64,000 nucleotides of DNA from Sphingomonadales bacterium (GTDB lineage: Bacteria; Pseudomonadota; Alphaproteobacteria; Sphingomonadales; Sphingomonadaceae), in the NCBI GenBank assembly GCA_027488785.1, contig JAIYAY010000026.1:62001-126000 (forward strand). The letters run 5' to 3'. Both the position numbers and the translations under genes were made by a program. Numbering within the stretch: position 1 is the stretch's first letter; each line of letters starts with the position of its first letter. Positions 19,940-30,500 of the stretch are shown piece after piece. A model generated the notes under the pieces. It did no database searches. It was given only the letters and a program-made list of their open reading frames with translations, and was not told where the DNA came from.

Positions 19940-20214
19940 CAAGGATCAGCCGCACCGTTACTATCGTTAATATAAAAGGCCTACACGCGCGTGCCAGCGC
20001 TAAATTTGTGACGTTCGTGTCCCGCTTGCCCGAAGGGATCAGCGTTGAGGTCGAAAAGGATGGTCAATCGGTGACTGGCACCTCCATCATGGGCTTAATG
20101 ATGCTGGGCGCGGCCAAGGGTAGCGAAATCACCATTCATGTCGAAGGTGAACAGGCCGATCTCGCGATTGAAAAGCTGGTCGGTTTGGTCGTCGACGGTT
20201 TTGGCGAAGATTGA
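19936..20214 (+). CDS. ptsH: HPr phosphocarrier protein
   Basis: A 92-residue HPr. The histidine phosphorylated by enzyme I is His17 in KGLHARASAKF, and the serine that HprK would target is Ser50 in GTSIMGLMMLGAAKG. Both are preserved, which agrees with hprK being three genes upstream. It is translationally coupled to the EIIA gene (ATGA) and overlaps the next gene by one base. No enzyme I gene lies in this window. The functional name (ptsH versus npr/ptsO) is not decided by sequence. Confidence 0.93.
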   Translation: MTRISRTVTIVNIKGLHARASAKFVTFVSRLPEGISVEVEKDGQSVTGTSIMGLMMLGAAKGSEITIHVEGEQADLAIEKLVGLVVDGFGED

Positions 20215-21026
20215 TGCGCCGTGAAATTACCGGATTTTCCAACCCGCTGCTAAAGGAAATACGCGGGCTTCGTGAAAAGAAGCTTCGCAAGCGCGCCGGG
20301 CTGTTTCTTGCCGAAGGACTGCGTATTATGACCGAAGCGCGGGAGGCGGGATTTCTTCCGGAAATGCTGTTTCGCGTAAAAGACCGCTCCATACACGACC
20401 TTGAGGTGGCGTTAGAGGCCGAAGTTCTGGCAAATAATGGCGACGTTATCGAAACCAGTGCCGAGATCATGGCGAAGCTGTCGGGAAAGGATAACGCCCA
20501 GGCCGTAGTAGGCGTCTATCGGGACCATGGAACCGCATTGGCGGACGTGGACCGCGCGGCAGCCCCGATATGGCTTGTGGCGCAATCAATGCGTGATCCG
20601 GGCAATCTTGGCACGATGTTGCGCACCGGCGATGCAGTGGGGGCTGGCGGGCTTATCCTGATTGATGATTGCACCGACCCGTTTTCGGTGGAGTCTGTTC
20701 GCGCCAGCATGGGCGCGATCTTCACGCAAAAGGTCGTGCAATGCCGGTGGGAAGAATTCACCGGTTGGTTACGTGCGGGTGAAGGCCAATTGGTCGGCAC
20801 CAGCCTGCAAACCGACACCGATTACCAAGCTGCCAATTATAGCGCGCCATGCTTCATACTGACGGGTAATGAGGCGCAAGGACTGCCGAACGATTATGAA
20901 GCCGCATGTGATCTGTTGGTCAAAATGCCAATGCGTGGCAAGGCGGACAGCTTAAACGCCGCTGTCGCCACTGCCGTTATGGCCTATGAGGTCCTGAACC
21001 AGTTTCGGCATTCCGAGGCTCGCTGA
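20214..21026 (+). CDS. TrmH/SpoU-family RNA 2'-O-methyltransferase
   Basis: A 270-residue SPOUT-fold methyltransferase. The N-terminal substrate-binding domain (FLAEGLRIMTEA) is followed by the knot: motif 1 RDPGNLGTMLRTGDAVG, motif 2 ILTGNEAQGLP and motif 3 SLNAAVATAVMAYE. It modifies a ribose 2'-OH in rRNA or tRNA; RlmB-like proteins are the nearest known type, but the exact target is not visible. The ATG at 20214 forms TGATG with the HPr stop. It is the last gene of the long chvI-to-here operon, convergent with rmuC. Confidence 0.87.
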   Translation: MRREITGFSNPLLKEIRGLREKKLRKRAGLFLAEGLRIMTEAREAGFLPEMLFRVKDRSIHDLEVALEAEVLANNGDVIETSAEIMAKLSGKDNAQAVVGVYRDHGTALADVDRAAAPIWLVAQSMRDPGNLGTMLRTGDAVGAGGLILIDDCTDPFSVESVRASMGAIFTQKVVQCRWEEFTGWLRAGEGQLVGTSLQTDTDYQAANYSAPCFILTGNEAQGLPNDYEAACDLLVKMPMRGKADSLNAAVATAVMAYEVLNQFRHSEAR

Positions 21027-21029
21027 ACC

Positions 21030-22370
21030 TTAACCATTAGCGTCGCGTTGGTCCTCGATTGGTTGTGACGGTTCCCCTTCGCCATAACGCGGTAAAGCCT
21101 CGACCATCGGAACCTCTTCCAACTCACGCTTGCCGGTTTCAATGTTCAGATCGGCAAATTTCCGTCCTGTTGAAATGACATTGCGTTCAAAGCTGCCAAC
21201 GAATTTATTATAGTTATTCACCGCAGACGAAAGCCCACTGCCGACCGATTTCAAATGCTGTGCCGCCACCGCAATACGGTCATACATTTCCTTACCAAGT
21301 GCCCCGATTTGCTTCGCCTCGCGCGCTAGCCCCTCTTGCCGCCAAACGCTGGCAACGGTGCGGGCGATTGCGACCAAGTTTGTTGGCGTCGCCAACAGAA
21401 CTTTCTTATCAAATGCGAAATCCCACAATTGCGGTTCATGCTCCAATGCCGCCGCAAGGAAATGTTCACCCGGCACAAACATGATGACATAATCGGGCGC
21501 TTCGGAAAATTGATCCCAATAAGCCTTGCGCGACAAGCCATCGATATGGTTCTTCATCGATTGCGTGTGACGCGCCATGGCAATGGCACGCACATCATCG
21601 TCTACCGAGTCAAAAGCGTCCTGATAGTCGTTTAACGACACCTTGGCGTCGATCACTAAAGTCCTGCCGCCGGGGACATGGATGACCGCGTCGGGACGTA
21701 GTCGTAAACCATCGCCAAGATCGATACTGGTTTCCAGATCGAAATCGACATGCTCCGACAAACCGCAGCTTTCGAGCACATTCTTCAACTGCTGCTCACC
21801 CCAGCGTCCACGGGCCTTGGGCGCATTACGCAAGGAGTTCATGAGGCCGGACGCAACGCTGGACACACGTTCCTGACCCAAGCGCATTTCCCCGATTAAG
21901 CCTTTCAGATCGCCATAGGCTTCGGTCCTGTCCTTCTCGATCTTCCCGACCTGCTCTTCATAGGCCCTCAGCTTTTCGCCTACAGGACCGAGCAACTGCT
22001 TCAGCCTTTCCTCATTCTTTTCGCCCGCCTGATGGAAGCGTTCATCGGCGCGTTGCAGAAACGCTGCCTGCGCCTCACCCAATAATTTCTGCCCGATCTC
22101 ACCAAATTGGGCCGAGAGATTTTCTTTCGCATTGCCCAGCGCCGCGATCTGCTCTTCAAAGCTCCGCTCGCGCTCTTCCAAACTGGTTTCAAGTCTAGCC
22201 AAGCGATCCTTTGCGCTGTCCCGTTCGACGACCACCTGATCCAGCATCGCCCGTAATTGCGCTGTCGTTTCCTGCCCAGCTTTGCCAGCGCGGCTGCCTG
22301 CGAACCAGCCAAGCAGCAGCCCGCCCAACAAAGCAAAAACCACGACGACAATGACGATTAACGGCTCCAA
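21030..22370 (-). CDS. rmuC: DNA recombination protein RmuC
   Basis: A 446-residue protein with an N-terminal membrane anchor (IVIVVVVFALLGGLLLGW), a long coiled coil to about residue 150, and the RmuC nuclease-like domain: KARGRWGEQQLKNVLE, RPDAVIHVPGGRTLVIDAKV and FVPGEHFLAAAL. The D..DAK block resembles the PD-(D/E)XK core. RmuC limits recombination between inverted repeats in E. coli. It is convergent with the methyltransferase gene, three bases apart, and transcribed as the last gene after psd and pssA. Confidence 0.93.
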   Translation of the reverse strand: MEPLIVIVVVVFALLGGLLLGWFAGSRAGKAGQETTAQLRAMLDQVVVERDSAKDRLARLETSLEERERSFEEQIAALGNAKENLSAQFGEIGQKLLGEAQAAFLQRADERFHQAGEKNEERLKQLLGPVGEKLRAYEEQVGKIEKDRTEAYGDLKGLIGEMRLGQERVSSVASGLMNSLRNAPKARGRWGEQQLKNVLESCGLSEHVDFDLETSIDLGDGLRLRPDAVIHVPGGRTLVIDAKVSLNDYQDAFDSVDDDVRAIAMARHTQSMKNHIDGLSRKAYWDQFSEAPDYVIMFVPGEHFLAAALEHEPQLWDFAFDKKVLLATPTNLVAIARTVASVWRQEGLAREAKQIGALGKEMYDRIAVAAQHLKSVGSGLSSAVNNYNKFVGSFERNVISTGRKFADLNIETGKRELEEVPMVEALPRYGEGEPSQPIEDQRDANG

Positions 22371-22424
22371 CGGCCACCTCCAAGATTAGAACGAAACTGG
22401 AACATAACCCCAGAAGGGCAGAGG

Positions 22425-23192
22425 TCAAGTGGCTTCGGTGACGTTCCGTTGCGACTTCTTAACCCGTGCGTAGCTCATCATGCTCAGCGGCAGCAAGGCA
22501 ATGTAAATGACACCAACACCAATGAGGGCAACCCATGGCGCCGCAACCAAGGTTGCCGTAAACAGGCCAAGGACCGCCAGCGCCATGAAACGCAAGCTGC
22601 GACGCACCTTGATCGACGACCAACTATAGGTCGCTACATTAGAAATCATCAGCAGCGCACACAGCAGCAACCATGGCGCAAGAAAGCGATAATCGCGCAC
22701 CCAATCCGCGCCGGTTTCAAACCAGATCATCATCGGCAACAAAGCCATCGCCGCGCCCGGTGGTGACGGAACGCCGGTGTTAAAGCCAGCGGATTTGTGC
22801 GGTTGGTTTTCGGTATCAATCTGGGCATTAAACCTTGCCAGACGTAATGCTGCACACAGCACAAAGAATACCGATATAGTCCAGCCAAAGCGCGGCATGT
22901 CCTGCATGACCCACATATATATGATCAAAGCAGGCGTGGCGCCAAAAGCAATCACGTCCGACAGCGAATCCAGTTCAGCGCCGAAACGGCTTTCGCCTTT
23001 CAACATTCGTGCAATACGGCCATCCATGGCATCGAGCACGCCAGCAATCACGATTGCGGCAACGGCATTTTCCCAACGCCCCTGCATTGCAAACCAAGCG
23101 CCGGACAACCCCGTGCACAGAGCAAGCGCCGTGACCGCGTTAGGGGCAAGTGCGCGCAAGGATATGCCAGGACGGGAGGGATGCGCGTCCAT
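22425..23192 (-). CDS. pssA: CDP-diacylglycerol-serine O-phosphatidyltransferase
   Basis: A 255-residue integral membrane enzyme that makes phosphatidylserine. The CDP-alcohol phosphotransferase signature DGx2ARx8Gx3Dx3D is visible as DAMDGRIARMLKGESRFGAELDSLSD (about 56-81). About seven hydrophobic segments follow the usual PssA type II pattern. The ATG at 23190-23192 overlaps the stop of psd by one base (TGATG); an in-frame TTG one codon earlier is possible. Together with psd it makes phosphatidylethanolamine. Confidence 0.94.
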   Translation of the reverse strand: MDAHPSRPGISLRALAPNAVTALALCTGLSGAWFAMQGRWENAVAAIVIAGVLDAMDGRIARMLKGESRFGAELDSLSDVIAFGATPALIIYMWVMQDMPRFGWTISVFFVLCAALRLARFNAQIDTENQPHKSAGFNTGVPSPPGAAMALLPMMIWFETGADWVRDYRFLAPWLLLCALLMISNVATYSWSSIKVRRSLRFMALAVLGLFTATLVAAPWVALIGVGVIYIALLPLSMMSYARVKKSQRNVTEAT

Positions 23193-23926
23193 CAATGGGC
23201 GACGGCGATAAGGTCCTGGTCAACGCCGATTTCGGCGAGAACCGTTTCCCCGGCAACGCAACGCTGCCCCTTGATAACGCGCGATGCCGTGCCATGCGGC
23301 AAATACACATCAACACGGCTGCCAAAACGGATTAAGCCGACCCGCTGCCCGTTCGCAACATTATCGCCTTCTTTCACAAAAGCGATGATGCGGCGCGCGA
23401 CCAAGCCAGCGATTTGGGTAAAGCCTATCCGCACGCCATCGCTGCGTTCCACGAGGAAATGTTGGCGTTCATTTTCTTCGCTGGCCTTATCAAGGTCGGC
23501 ATTGAGGAATTTACCCGCTATATAGACAACGCGTGTAATTGTACCGCGAATAGGCGTTCGGTTAATGTGCACGTCAAAAACGCTCATGAAAATCGACACA
23601 CGGGTCATTGGCTGGTCACCCAAGCCATCGGGTCCGCGCAGTTCCATTGGCGGAAGGACTTGTTCAATTAGCGTAACAAGCCCATCGGCGGGCGACACAA
23701 TAAACCGCTCGTCAATCGGCGTCGCACGCACAGGATCGCGAAAGAAGGCCAGTGTCCATATGGTGACGGCCGCCATCGGCCAAGCTAGTGTTTCCCAAGC
23801 CATAAAGGCGAAAAACAGGGTTATGCCCGCGGCGATAAGTCCGAACTTGCGGCCCTCAGGGTGGACGGGTGGAAACGACCATTTCGCAACCCCGGCACCC
23901 CGGTTTGTCAATTCTTGTCTGCTCAT
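23192..23926 (-). CDS. psd: Phosphatidylserine decarboxylase proenzyme
   Basis: A 244-residue short-type (Psd-A) proenzyme with two N-terminal membrane segments. The self-cleavage site that generates the pyruvoyl group is the Gly-Ser in [13 protein letters not shown] near residue 204. Other family blocks are SPADGLV and [15 protein letters not shown]. It converts phosphatidylserine to phosphatidylethanolamine in the inner membrane. It is the first gene of a psd-pssA-rmuC run and is divergent from icd. Confidence 0.94.
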   Translation of the reverse strand: MSRQELTNRGAGVAKWSFPPVHPEGRKFGLIAAGITLFFAFMAWETLAWPMAAVTIWTLAFFRDPVRATPIDERFIVSPADGLVTLIEQVLPPMELRGPDGLGDQPMTRVSIFMSVFDVHINRTPIRGTITRVVYIAGKFLNADLDKASEENERQHFLVERSDGVRIGFTQIAGLVARRIIAFVKEGDNVANGQRVGLIRFGSRVDVYLPHGTASRVIKGQRCVAGETVLAEIGVDQDLIAVAH

Positions 23927-24078
23927 TGGCCTTAGCTAGGGGATGCGTCGCCATCTTACAACCTAAGATACAATTTCAGCCATTTTCAGACAATATTGGC
24001 GATGCAGTTGAACAAACGGCAGACTTTGCTATGGCACCGCTCAACATCCTACCTCCCTAATGGAAAGTGCTTTCTAAT

Positions 24079-25299
24079 ATGGCAAAAATTAAGGTCAAAA
24101 ACCCTGTTGTCGAGCTTGATGGCGACGAAATGACACGGATCATCTGGGAATGGATTCGTGAACGACTTATTTTGCCATATCTTGATATCGATCTGAAATA
24201 TTACGACCTTGGCATGGAATATCGCGATAAGACCAATGATAAGGTCACCGTCGATTCCGCCAACGCCATCCGCGAATTCGGCGTCGGCGTAAAATGCGCC
24301 ACGATCACACCAGACGAAGCGCGCGTTGAAGAATTCGGCCTGCAGAAAATGTGGAAATCGCCCAATGGCACGATTCGCAACATTTTGGGCGGCGTAGTTT
24401 TCCGCGAGCCAATCGTCATCGAAAACGTACCACGCTTGATCCCGGGTTGGACGGACCCAATCGTCATTGGCCGTCATGCGTTCGGTGACCAATATCGCGC
24501 GACTGATTTCCTGGTTCCCGGTCCCGGAACGCTGCGTCTCGTTTGGGATGGCGATGATGGACAGAAAATTGACGAAGAGGTGTTTCGTTACCCCTCGCCG
24601 GGCGTTGCGCTGGCAATGTACAATCTGGACGATTCCATCCGCGACTTTGCCCGTGCGTCGTTAAACTATGGCGTAACCCGCGAATGGCCCGTATATCTGT
24701 CGACCAAGAACACGATCCTCAAATATTATGATGGTCGTTTCAAGGACCTATTCCAAGAAGTGTACGAAACCGAATTCGCGGCAAAGTTCAAGGAATTGGG
24801 CATTGTTTATGAGCACCGTTTGATCGACGATATGGTCGCATCGGCGCTGAAATGGTCAGGCAAGTTCATCTGGGCATGTAAAAATTATGATGGCGATGTG
24901 CAGTCTGATCAGGTTGCACAAGGTTTCGGCTCACTCGGCCTGATGACCTCCATCCTGATGACACCAGACGGCAAGACCGTTGAAGCCGAGGCAGCGCACG
25001 GCACCGTTACGCGCCACTATCGCCAGCATCAGCAAGGCAAGGCGACATCAACCAACCCAATTGCCTCGATTTTTGCTTGGACAGGCGGACTTAAATTCCG
25101 TGGCAAGTTCGACGAAACGCCTGAAGTCACGCGCTTTGCCGAAACGCTGGAAGAAGTCTGCATTCAAACTGTTGAAGATGGCCATATGACAAAGGATCTT
25201 GCGATCCTCATCGGCCCGGATCAGGCTTGGATGACCACAGAGCAGTTCTTTGAACAAGTGCGCACAAATCTCGAAATCAAAATGGGTAGCTGGATGTAA
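24079..25299 (+). CDS. icd: Isocitrate dehydrogenase (NADP), eukaryotic-type
   Basis: A 406-residue NADP-dependent isocitrate dehydrogenase of the homodimeric type shared by eukaryotes and alphaproteobacteria (type II), not the E. coli type. Landmarks are [14 protein letters not shown] at the N-terminus, the isocitrate-binding block [14 protein letters not shown], and [12 protein letters not shown] with the coenzyme residues. It feeds 2-oxoglutarate into the TCA cycle. ATG at 24079 was chosen over an in-frame GTG at 24067. A clear hairpin plus T-run terminator follows at 25324-25352. Confidence 0.96.
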   Translation: MAKIKVKNPVVELDGDEMTRIIWEWIRERLILPYLDIDLKYYDLGMEYRDKTNDKVTVDSANAIREFGVGVKCATITPDEARVEEFGLQKMWKSPNGTIRNILGGVVFREPIVIENVPRLIPGWTDPIVIGRHAFGDQYRATDFLVPGPGTLRLVWDGDDGQKIDEEVFRYPSPGVALAMYNLDDSIRDFARASLNYGVTREWPVYLSTKNTILKYYDGRFKDLFQEVYETEFAAKFKELGIVYEHRLIDDMVASALKWSGKFIWACKNYDGDVQSDQVAQGFGSLGLMTSILMTPDGKTVEAEAAHGTVTRHYRQHQQGKATSTNPIASIFAWTGGLKFRGKFDETPEVTRFAETLEEVCIQTVEDGHMTKDLAILIGPDQAWMTTEQFFEQVRTNLEIKMGSWM

Positions 25300-25323
25300 C
25301 GCCAGCGCATTTGAATATGTAAG

Positions 25324-25352
25324 AGCGCGGGGGGCAACTCCCGCGCTTTTTT
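25324..25352 (+). terminator. Rho-independent terminator of icd
   Basis: AGCGCGGG (25324-25331) pairs perfectly with CCCGCGCT (25340-25347), and six T residues (25347-25352) follow immediately, 24 bases after the icd stop. A classic intrinsic terminator on the plus strand, separating icd from the antiporter gene. Confidence 0.9.
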
Positions 25353-25399
25353 ATTGCCCTGCCCTTTCATTCTCATGCCGCCTGTGCGTAAATGCAGGC

Positions 25400-27160
25400 A
25401 TGGCAGGTGAACTACAAACCGAAGGCATTAGCGATCTGCTCGTGATATTGGGTGCGGCGGGCATAGTCATTCCTGCATTTGCCCGACTTCGCATCACGCC
25501 CATCATTGGTTTCATATTGGTCGGGATAATGGTGGGCCCAATGGGACTTGGATCCTTGGTGCCCATGTACCCAATGCTCGAATGGGTCACCATCACCAAT
25601 CCAGAGGCGATTCATCCCATAGGCGAATATGGCATTATATTATTACTGTTCTCCATTGGTCTTGAACTATCCTTCCGCAGATTATGGAAAATGCGGCGCT
25701 TGGTGTTTGGCGTCGGCGCAGCGCAATTATTTGGCGCTGGCCTGATAATCGCGGCTGGTTTGTATGCGTTCGGATATGGCGCCACCGCCGCCATAGGCAT
25801 TGGGATTGCATTAGCGCTTTCGTCAACGGCGTTGGTGCTTCCAATATCCGGCACGCATTCCGCTGTTGGGAAATCCGCGCTGGCCATGTTGCTGTTCGAA
25901 GATTTGGCCATTGTGCCGATTATATTCGTTTTGGGTGCATTGGCGCCACAAGCTGGCGCGAATTCATGGCCTGGTCTCTTCACCGTATTGTGGCAAGGCG
26001 GCCTTGTCATCGTGACCATGCTCGTTCTCGGTCGGTTCTTCCTGCCCCGTCTGTTTGGACAAGCCGCGCGTACAAAAAGCCCTGAGTTATTTGTATCGGT
26101 CAGTCTGCTTGTCGTCATTGTCGCAAGTCTGGCAACAGGCGCAGTTGGCCTTTCACCAATCGTGGGTGCCATGATCGCGGGTCTCTTAATCGCCGAGACC
26201 GACTATCATAATGAAGTGGGTGTTATGACTGCGCCTTTCAAAGGGCTGGCGCTGGGTGTCTTTCTTATCAGCATTGGCATGCAGGTCGATTTGCGGTTCG
26301 TCGCTGCCAATTGGGCCGCTCTGGTTAGCGCTGTGGCAGCGGCGGTGCTTGTTAAAGCAGCTGTTACCGCAAGTTTATTGAAGTTGAACGGGGCACGCAC
26401 GGGCACCGCGACTGAAACAGGTGTCCTTATGGGCAGCCCGTCCGAAACAACCTTGATCGTCTTGGGCGTCGCAGGCGCAGCGCAGATCATCGACGCCGCC
26501 ACCGTTAACTTCTGGCAGGTGGCAACCGCAATTGGCCTCACTATCACACCGATATTAGCGCGGATCGGTCATGATATGTCTCGCCGTCTGGAATTGCGCG
26601 AGAGCGATGATGAAGTGCACGAACAAGATCCGACGCAAGAACCCAGAACCATAGTAATCGGCTTTGGCCGCGTCGGGAAGCTAGTAGCCGACATGCTGAC
26701 CACACACGACCAGCCATATGTTGCGGTGGAATCCGATGTCGACGCGGTAACCGCGGCGCGGCGCGGGGGTTACAAGGTTATTTATGGGGATATCTCACGG
26801 CCTGAGACGTTGGATAAATTGAGCCTGGGCCATGCCAAGGCCCTGATCCTGACAATGGACCAACCGGTACTGGCCGAACATATCGTCAGGCGCGTTCGCC
26901 AATGGCTGCCCGAAATTACGATTGTCGCGCGCGCCCGTGATCCGGACCATGCCGCACGGCTCTATCAGGCGGGCGTCACCGACGCCGTGCCCGAAACGTT
27001 GGAAAGCTCGCTTCAGCTATCAGAGGCAGTGCTCGTCGATCTGGGCGTTGCCATGGGCCCGGTCATCGCATCAATCCACGAAAAGCGCGACGAATTCCGA
27101 CGGCAGATTAAGGAAGCCGGAGGCCTTGATGAAGCCCCCAAGCTCAAACTTACCTCTTAA
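25400..27160 (+). CDS. Kef-type cation:proton antiporter with TrkA-N domain
   Basis: A 586-residue monovalent cation/proton antiporter (CPA2). About twelve hydrophobic helices occupy residues 10-390, including [19 protein letters not shown] and [13 protein letters not shown], followed by a linker and a nucleotide-binding RCK/TrkA-N domain ([17 protein letters not shown] near 417). KefB/KefC relatives export K+ under glutathione-adduct control; no KefF/KefG ancillary gene is nearby, so the regulation is open. The ATG at 25400 lies after the icd terminator and starts a family-like N-terminus. The stop overlaps the alaS stop region in a convergent arrangement (27157-27160). Confidence 0.87.
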   Translation: MAGELQTEGISDLLVILGAAGIVIPAFARLRITPIIGFILVGIMVGPMGLGSLVPMYPMLEWVTITNPEAIHPIGEYGIILLLFSIGLELSFRRLWKMRRLVFGVGAAQLFGAGLIIAAGLYAFGYGATAAIGIGIALALSSTALVLPISGTHSAVGKSALAMLLFEDLAIVPIIFVLGALAPQAGANSWPGLFTVLWQGGLVIVTMLVLGRFFLPRLFGQAARTKSPELFVSVSLLVVIVASLATGAVGLSPIVGAMIAGLLIAETDYHNEVGVMTAPFKGLALGVFLISIGMQVDLRFVAANWAALVSAVAAAVLVKAAVTASLLKLNGARTGTATETGVLMGSPSETTLIVLGVAGAAQIIDAATVNFWQVATAIGLTITPILARIGHDMSRRLELRESDDEVHEQDPTQEPRTIVIGFGRVGKLVADMLTTHDQPYVAVESDVDAVTAARRGGYKVIYGDISRPETLDKLSLGHAKALILTMDQPVLAEHIVRRVRQWLPEITIVARARDPDHAARLYQAGVTDAVPETLESSLQLSEAVLVDLGVAMGPVIASIHEKRDEFRRQIKEAGGLDEAPKLKLTS

Positions 27161-29799
27161 CTTGCAATTTTCGCCTTAATCGCATCCAACGCGGCTTGGG
27201 CCAAATCCGCACCTGCAGGACCACCGCCTTGCGCCATGTCAGGGCGTCCGCCGCCGCCTTGCGCACCCATGGCCTCAGTCGCCGCGCGCACAAGGTCAGG
27301 TGCTGTTACGTTTCCGTGCAATGCAGGCGAGACGGCAACCACAACCGTGTTGCTGCTTTCATTCGCGGCGATGATGGCCACGATGCCTGTTCCAATGGCC
27401 TTCATCTGGTCATCGGCAAGGCCTCGGAGCATTTTTGGTTCAACACCGGCGATAACTTGCCCCATGAAGGTTACATCACCGATCTGTTCGGATTCTGCCT
27501 TTGGACCACCACCACCGGACAGCGCGAGTGCGGTCTTGGCTTCGGACAATTCTTTTTCCATCCGCTTGCGTTCGTTCATGAGCGTTTCGATGCGCACACC
27601 AACTTCGTCCGGCGCCGTCTTCAACATTGCAGCTACATTTTTCAACTGCGATTCACGGCCAACAAGCCATAAGCGAGCCGCCTCGCCGGTCAGCGCCTCG
27701 ATACGACGAATACCGCTTGCGACTGCGCCTTCGGAGATGATCGTGAACAAAGCGATGTCGCCCAAGGCGTTAACATGGGTGCCGCCGCACAGCTCCAAAG
27801 AATAATGCGTATCTTCGCTCTTGCCCATCGTCAGCACGCGGACTTCTTCGCCATATTTTTCGCCAAACAAAGCCAGCGCGCCAGCAGCAACGGCATCATC
27901 GGGGGTCATCAACCGCGTCGTCACCGTCTCATTGCCGCGAATTTGGGCGTTTACGTCTGCCTCGATCATTGCAATCTCTTGCGGGGTCACTGCCTGGTTA
28001 TGCGAAAAGTCGAACCGCAAGCGATCCGGCGCCACCATGCTGCCCTTTTGCGTCACATGCTCGCCCAATCGATCGCGCAATGATGCATGCAGCAAGTGCG
28101 TGGCACTATGGTTCGCACGCAACGTGTTACGACGCTGGGTGTCGATTTTCAGCGTCACGAAATCGCCAACTTTGATCTCGCCTGTGCCAATCGTGACCTG
28201 ATGAGCGTGCAAACGACCTAAGGGCTTTGCCGTATCAGTCACTTCACCGCGCATATTGTTGCTGGAAATTACGCCAGCATCACCCATCTGGCCGCCGCTC
28301 TCGCCATAAAATGGCGTTTGGTTGGTGATGACCGTGACCGTATCGCTGGCGATCGCCGATTGCACTTCTGTGCCATCCTTCACGAGCGCAACCACCTGCC
28401 CCTCGCCCTCATTAGCCGCATAGCCGGTAAACTCGGTGCTGCCGACACGTTCGGCAATGTCAAACCAGACATCATCCGAAGCCTTTGCACCGGAACCCTT
28501 CCATGCAGCGCGCGCCATTGCTTTTTGATTGTTCATGGCGGTTTCAAAACCAGCCTGATCAATACCAAAGCCTTGCGCACGCAATGCATCTTCGGTCAGA
28601 TCATAGGGGAAACCATAAGTGTCATACAGCTTGAACGCCATGTCGCCTGCCAAAACATCCCCCGGCGTCATACCAGCGGTTGCTTCGTCGAGCAGCTTAA
28701 TGCCTTTATCCAGCGTCCGGCGGAACTGCGTTTCTTCTTGCTTTAACGTTGCCTCAATCATCGGCTGCGCGCGCAATAATTCAGGATAAGCAGCGCCCAT
28801 TTCGGCGGCGAGGCTTCCGACCAAGCGGTGCATCAACGGCTCTTTCGCGCCAAGAATATGGGCATGGCGCATAGCGCGGCGCATGATTCGCCGCAGAACA
28901 TAACCACGGCCTTCATTCGACGGCATCACGCCATCGGCAAGCAGGAAGCTGGTCGAGCGCAAATGGTCCGCTATAACGCGATGGCTGGCCTTTTGATCGC
29001 CAACCGCCTTTGTGCCCGTGAGTTCTTCCGAAGCATTGATCAATGCCTTGAACGTATCGGTGTCGTAATTGTCAGTGACGCCCTGCATAACGGCAGCAAT
29101 CCGCTCCAGCCCCATGCCGGTATCGATGGACGGCTTTGGCAATGGCACATCGGTGCCGTCGTCCTGCCGTTCAAACTGCATGAAAACGAGGTTCCAAATT
29201 TCAACAAAACGGTCGCCATCTTCATCGGGACTTCCTGGAGGACCACCAAAAATATGATCGCCATGGTCGAAGAATATCTCGCTGCACGGTCCGCACGGCC
29301 CAGTATCGCCCATCGACCAGAAATTGTCGTTGGTTGAAATTCGGATAATGCGTTCTTCAGGAAGGCCGGCAATCTTGCGCCACAGTTCGAACGCCTCATC
29401 ATCGGTGTGATAGACGGTGGTCGTCAACCGCGCGGGATCAAGCCCCCATTCCTTAGTCAACAATGTCCAAGCGTGGGTAATCGCCTGTTCTTTGAAATAA
29501 TCGCCGAACGAGAAGTTGCCGAGCATTTCAAAAAACGTGTGGTGCCGCGCCGTATAGCCCACATTATCAAGATCGTTATGCTTACCTCCGGCCCGTACGC
29601 ATTTTTGGCTTGAGGCGGCACGCGGTGTTTCGCGGCTTTCAAGGCCCGTGAACACGTTCTTGAACGGCACCATGCCAGCATTGACGAACATCAATGTCGG
29701 GTCATTATACGGCACGAGCGGTGCGGACTGCACTATGTCATGATTGGCACCACCGAAATAATCGAGGAAGCCGCGGCGAATATCATTGGTCGATGTCAT
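27157..29799 (-). CDS. alaS: Alanyl-tRNA synthetase
   Basis: An 880-residue class II synthetase of full length. The N-terminal aminoacylation core begins [17 protein letters not shown] and includes the class II motif 2 region [10 protein letters not shown]. The editing domain carries [16 protein letters not shown] (HxxxH) and CGGTHV, the zinc residues for clearing mischarged Ser/Gly-tRNA. The C-Ala domain ends with [16 protein letters not shown]. It shares four bases with the antiporter gene's end on the opposite strand, so both coding regions end with almost no room for a terminator. Confidence 0.97.
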   Translation of the reverse strand: MTSTNDIRRGFLDYFGGANHDIVQSAPLVPYNDPTLMFVNAGMVPFKNVFTGLESRETPRAASSQKCVRAGGKHNDLDNVGYTARHHTFFEMLGNFSFGDYFKEQAITHAWTLLTKEWGLDPARLTTTVYHTDDEAFELWRKIAGLPEERIIRISTNDNFWSMGDTGPCGPCSEIFFDHGDHIFGGPPGSPDEDGDRFVEIWNLVFMQFERQDDGTDVPLPKPSIDTGMGLERIAAVMQGVTDNYDTDTFKALINASEELTGTKAVGDQKASHRVIADHLRSTSFLLADGVMPSNEGRGYVLRRIMRRAMRHAHILGAKEPLMHRLVGSLAAEMGAAYPELLRAQPMIEATLKQEETQFRRTLDKGIKLLDEATAGMTPGDVLAGDMAFKLYDTYGFPYDLTEDALRAQGFGIDQAGFETAMNNQKAMARAAWKGSGAKASDDVWFDIAERVGSTEFTGYAANEGEGQVVALVKDGTEVQSAIASDTVTVITNQTPFYGESGGQMGDAGVISSNNMRGEVTDTAKPLGRLHAHQVTIGTGEIKVGDFVTLKIDTQRRNTLRANHSATHLLHASLRDRLGEHVTQKGSMVAPDRLRFDFSHNQAVTPQEIAMIEADVNAQIRGNETVTTRLMTPDDAVAAGALALFGEKYGEEVRVLTMGKSEDTHYSLELCGGTHVNALGDIALFTIISEGAVASGIRRIEALTGEAARLWLVGRESQLKNVAAMLKTAPDEVGVRIETLMNERKRMEKELSEAKTALALSGGGGPKAESEQIGDVTFMGQVIAGVEPKMLRGLADDQMKAIGTGIVAIIAANESSNTVVVAVSPALHGNVTAPDLVRAATEAMGAQGGGGRPDMAQGGGPAGADLAQAALDAIKAKIAS

Positions 29800-29863
29800 A
29801 ATGACAGCGACTTAGGGAACGACTCGCCGCGCTGCAAGCCGGATATGCAGTTTGCGGGCACCA

Positions 29864-30490
29864 TCATGCATAGGCATAAGGACCGCCCTTTTGCAGGGCG
29901 GCCTGATACGCTGGTCGAGCATGGATTTTTTCCACGAAAGCAGTGAGGTTTGGCAGCTTCGCCGCGCGACCCATTTTAACCGCGGCTTCGGCCGGGAAAC
30001 TCATCATGATATCCGCGCCTGTGAGAGCGTCACCCACAAACCAGCCTGTCGCTTTCAAATTGTCATCCATGAACGCAAAATGGCTTTCGAGCTGCTGATT
30101 TATACGTGGATGCAACGGCGCCGCAGCATCGCCCAAACGTGCCGTATACAGGTTCAACAAGATCGGTGTCATCGCCGAGCCTTCGGCAAAATGCATGAAC
30201 TCCAGATAGCGGATATGCGCATCGGTGCCGCGCGCAGGAACGAGGTGCCCCCCATTATGCCAGGCGCACAGATATTCAACGATTGCACCAGATTCGTAAA
30301 TGATCTTACCGTCATCTTCAATCATAGGCGATTTACCCAAAGGATGGACCTTCAATAGCGCTTCGGGCGCAAGATTGGTGACGGCATCGCGGGCATGATG
30401 ACGAATTTCATAAGGAAGGTTGAGCTCTTCGAGCAGCCACAAAATGCGTTGCGAACGCGAATTGTTGAGATGATGTACGATGATGGTCAT
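29864..30490 (-). CDS. Glutathione S-transferase family protein
   Basis: A 208-residue GST. The thioredoxin-like N-terminal half starts TIIVHHLNNSRSQRILWLLEELNLPYE, with the cis-Pro and glutathione gamma-Glu-binding block GKSPMIEDDGKIIYESGAIVEYL. The helical C-terminal domain has the folding motif ALTGADIMMSFP (N-capping box). GGGAG lies ahead of the ATG. It could conjugate or reduce electrophiles; no substrate can be named. It is 10 bases downstream of the arginase-family gene and probably cotranscribed. Confidence 0.88.
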   Translation of the reverse strand: MTIIVHHLNNSRSQRILWLLEELNLPYEIRHHARDAVTNLAPEALLKVHPLGKSPMIEDDGKIIYESGAIVEYLCAWHNGGHLVPARGTDAHIRYLEFMHFAEGSAMTPILLNLYTARLGDAAAPLHPRINQQLESHFAFMDDNLKATGWFVGDALTGADIMMSFPAEAAVKMGRAAKLPNLTAFVEKIHARPAYQAALQKGGPYAYA

Positions 30491-30500
30491 ATCTGCTCCC

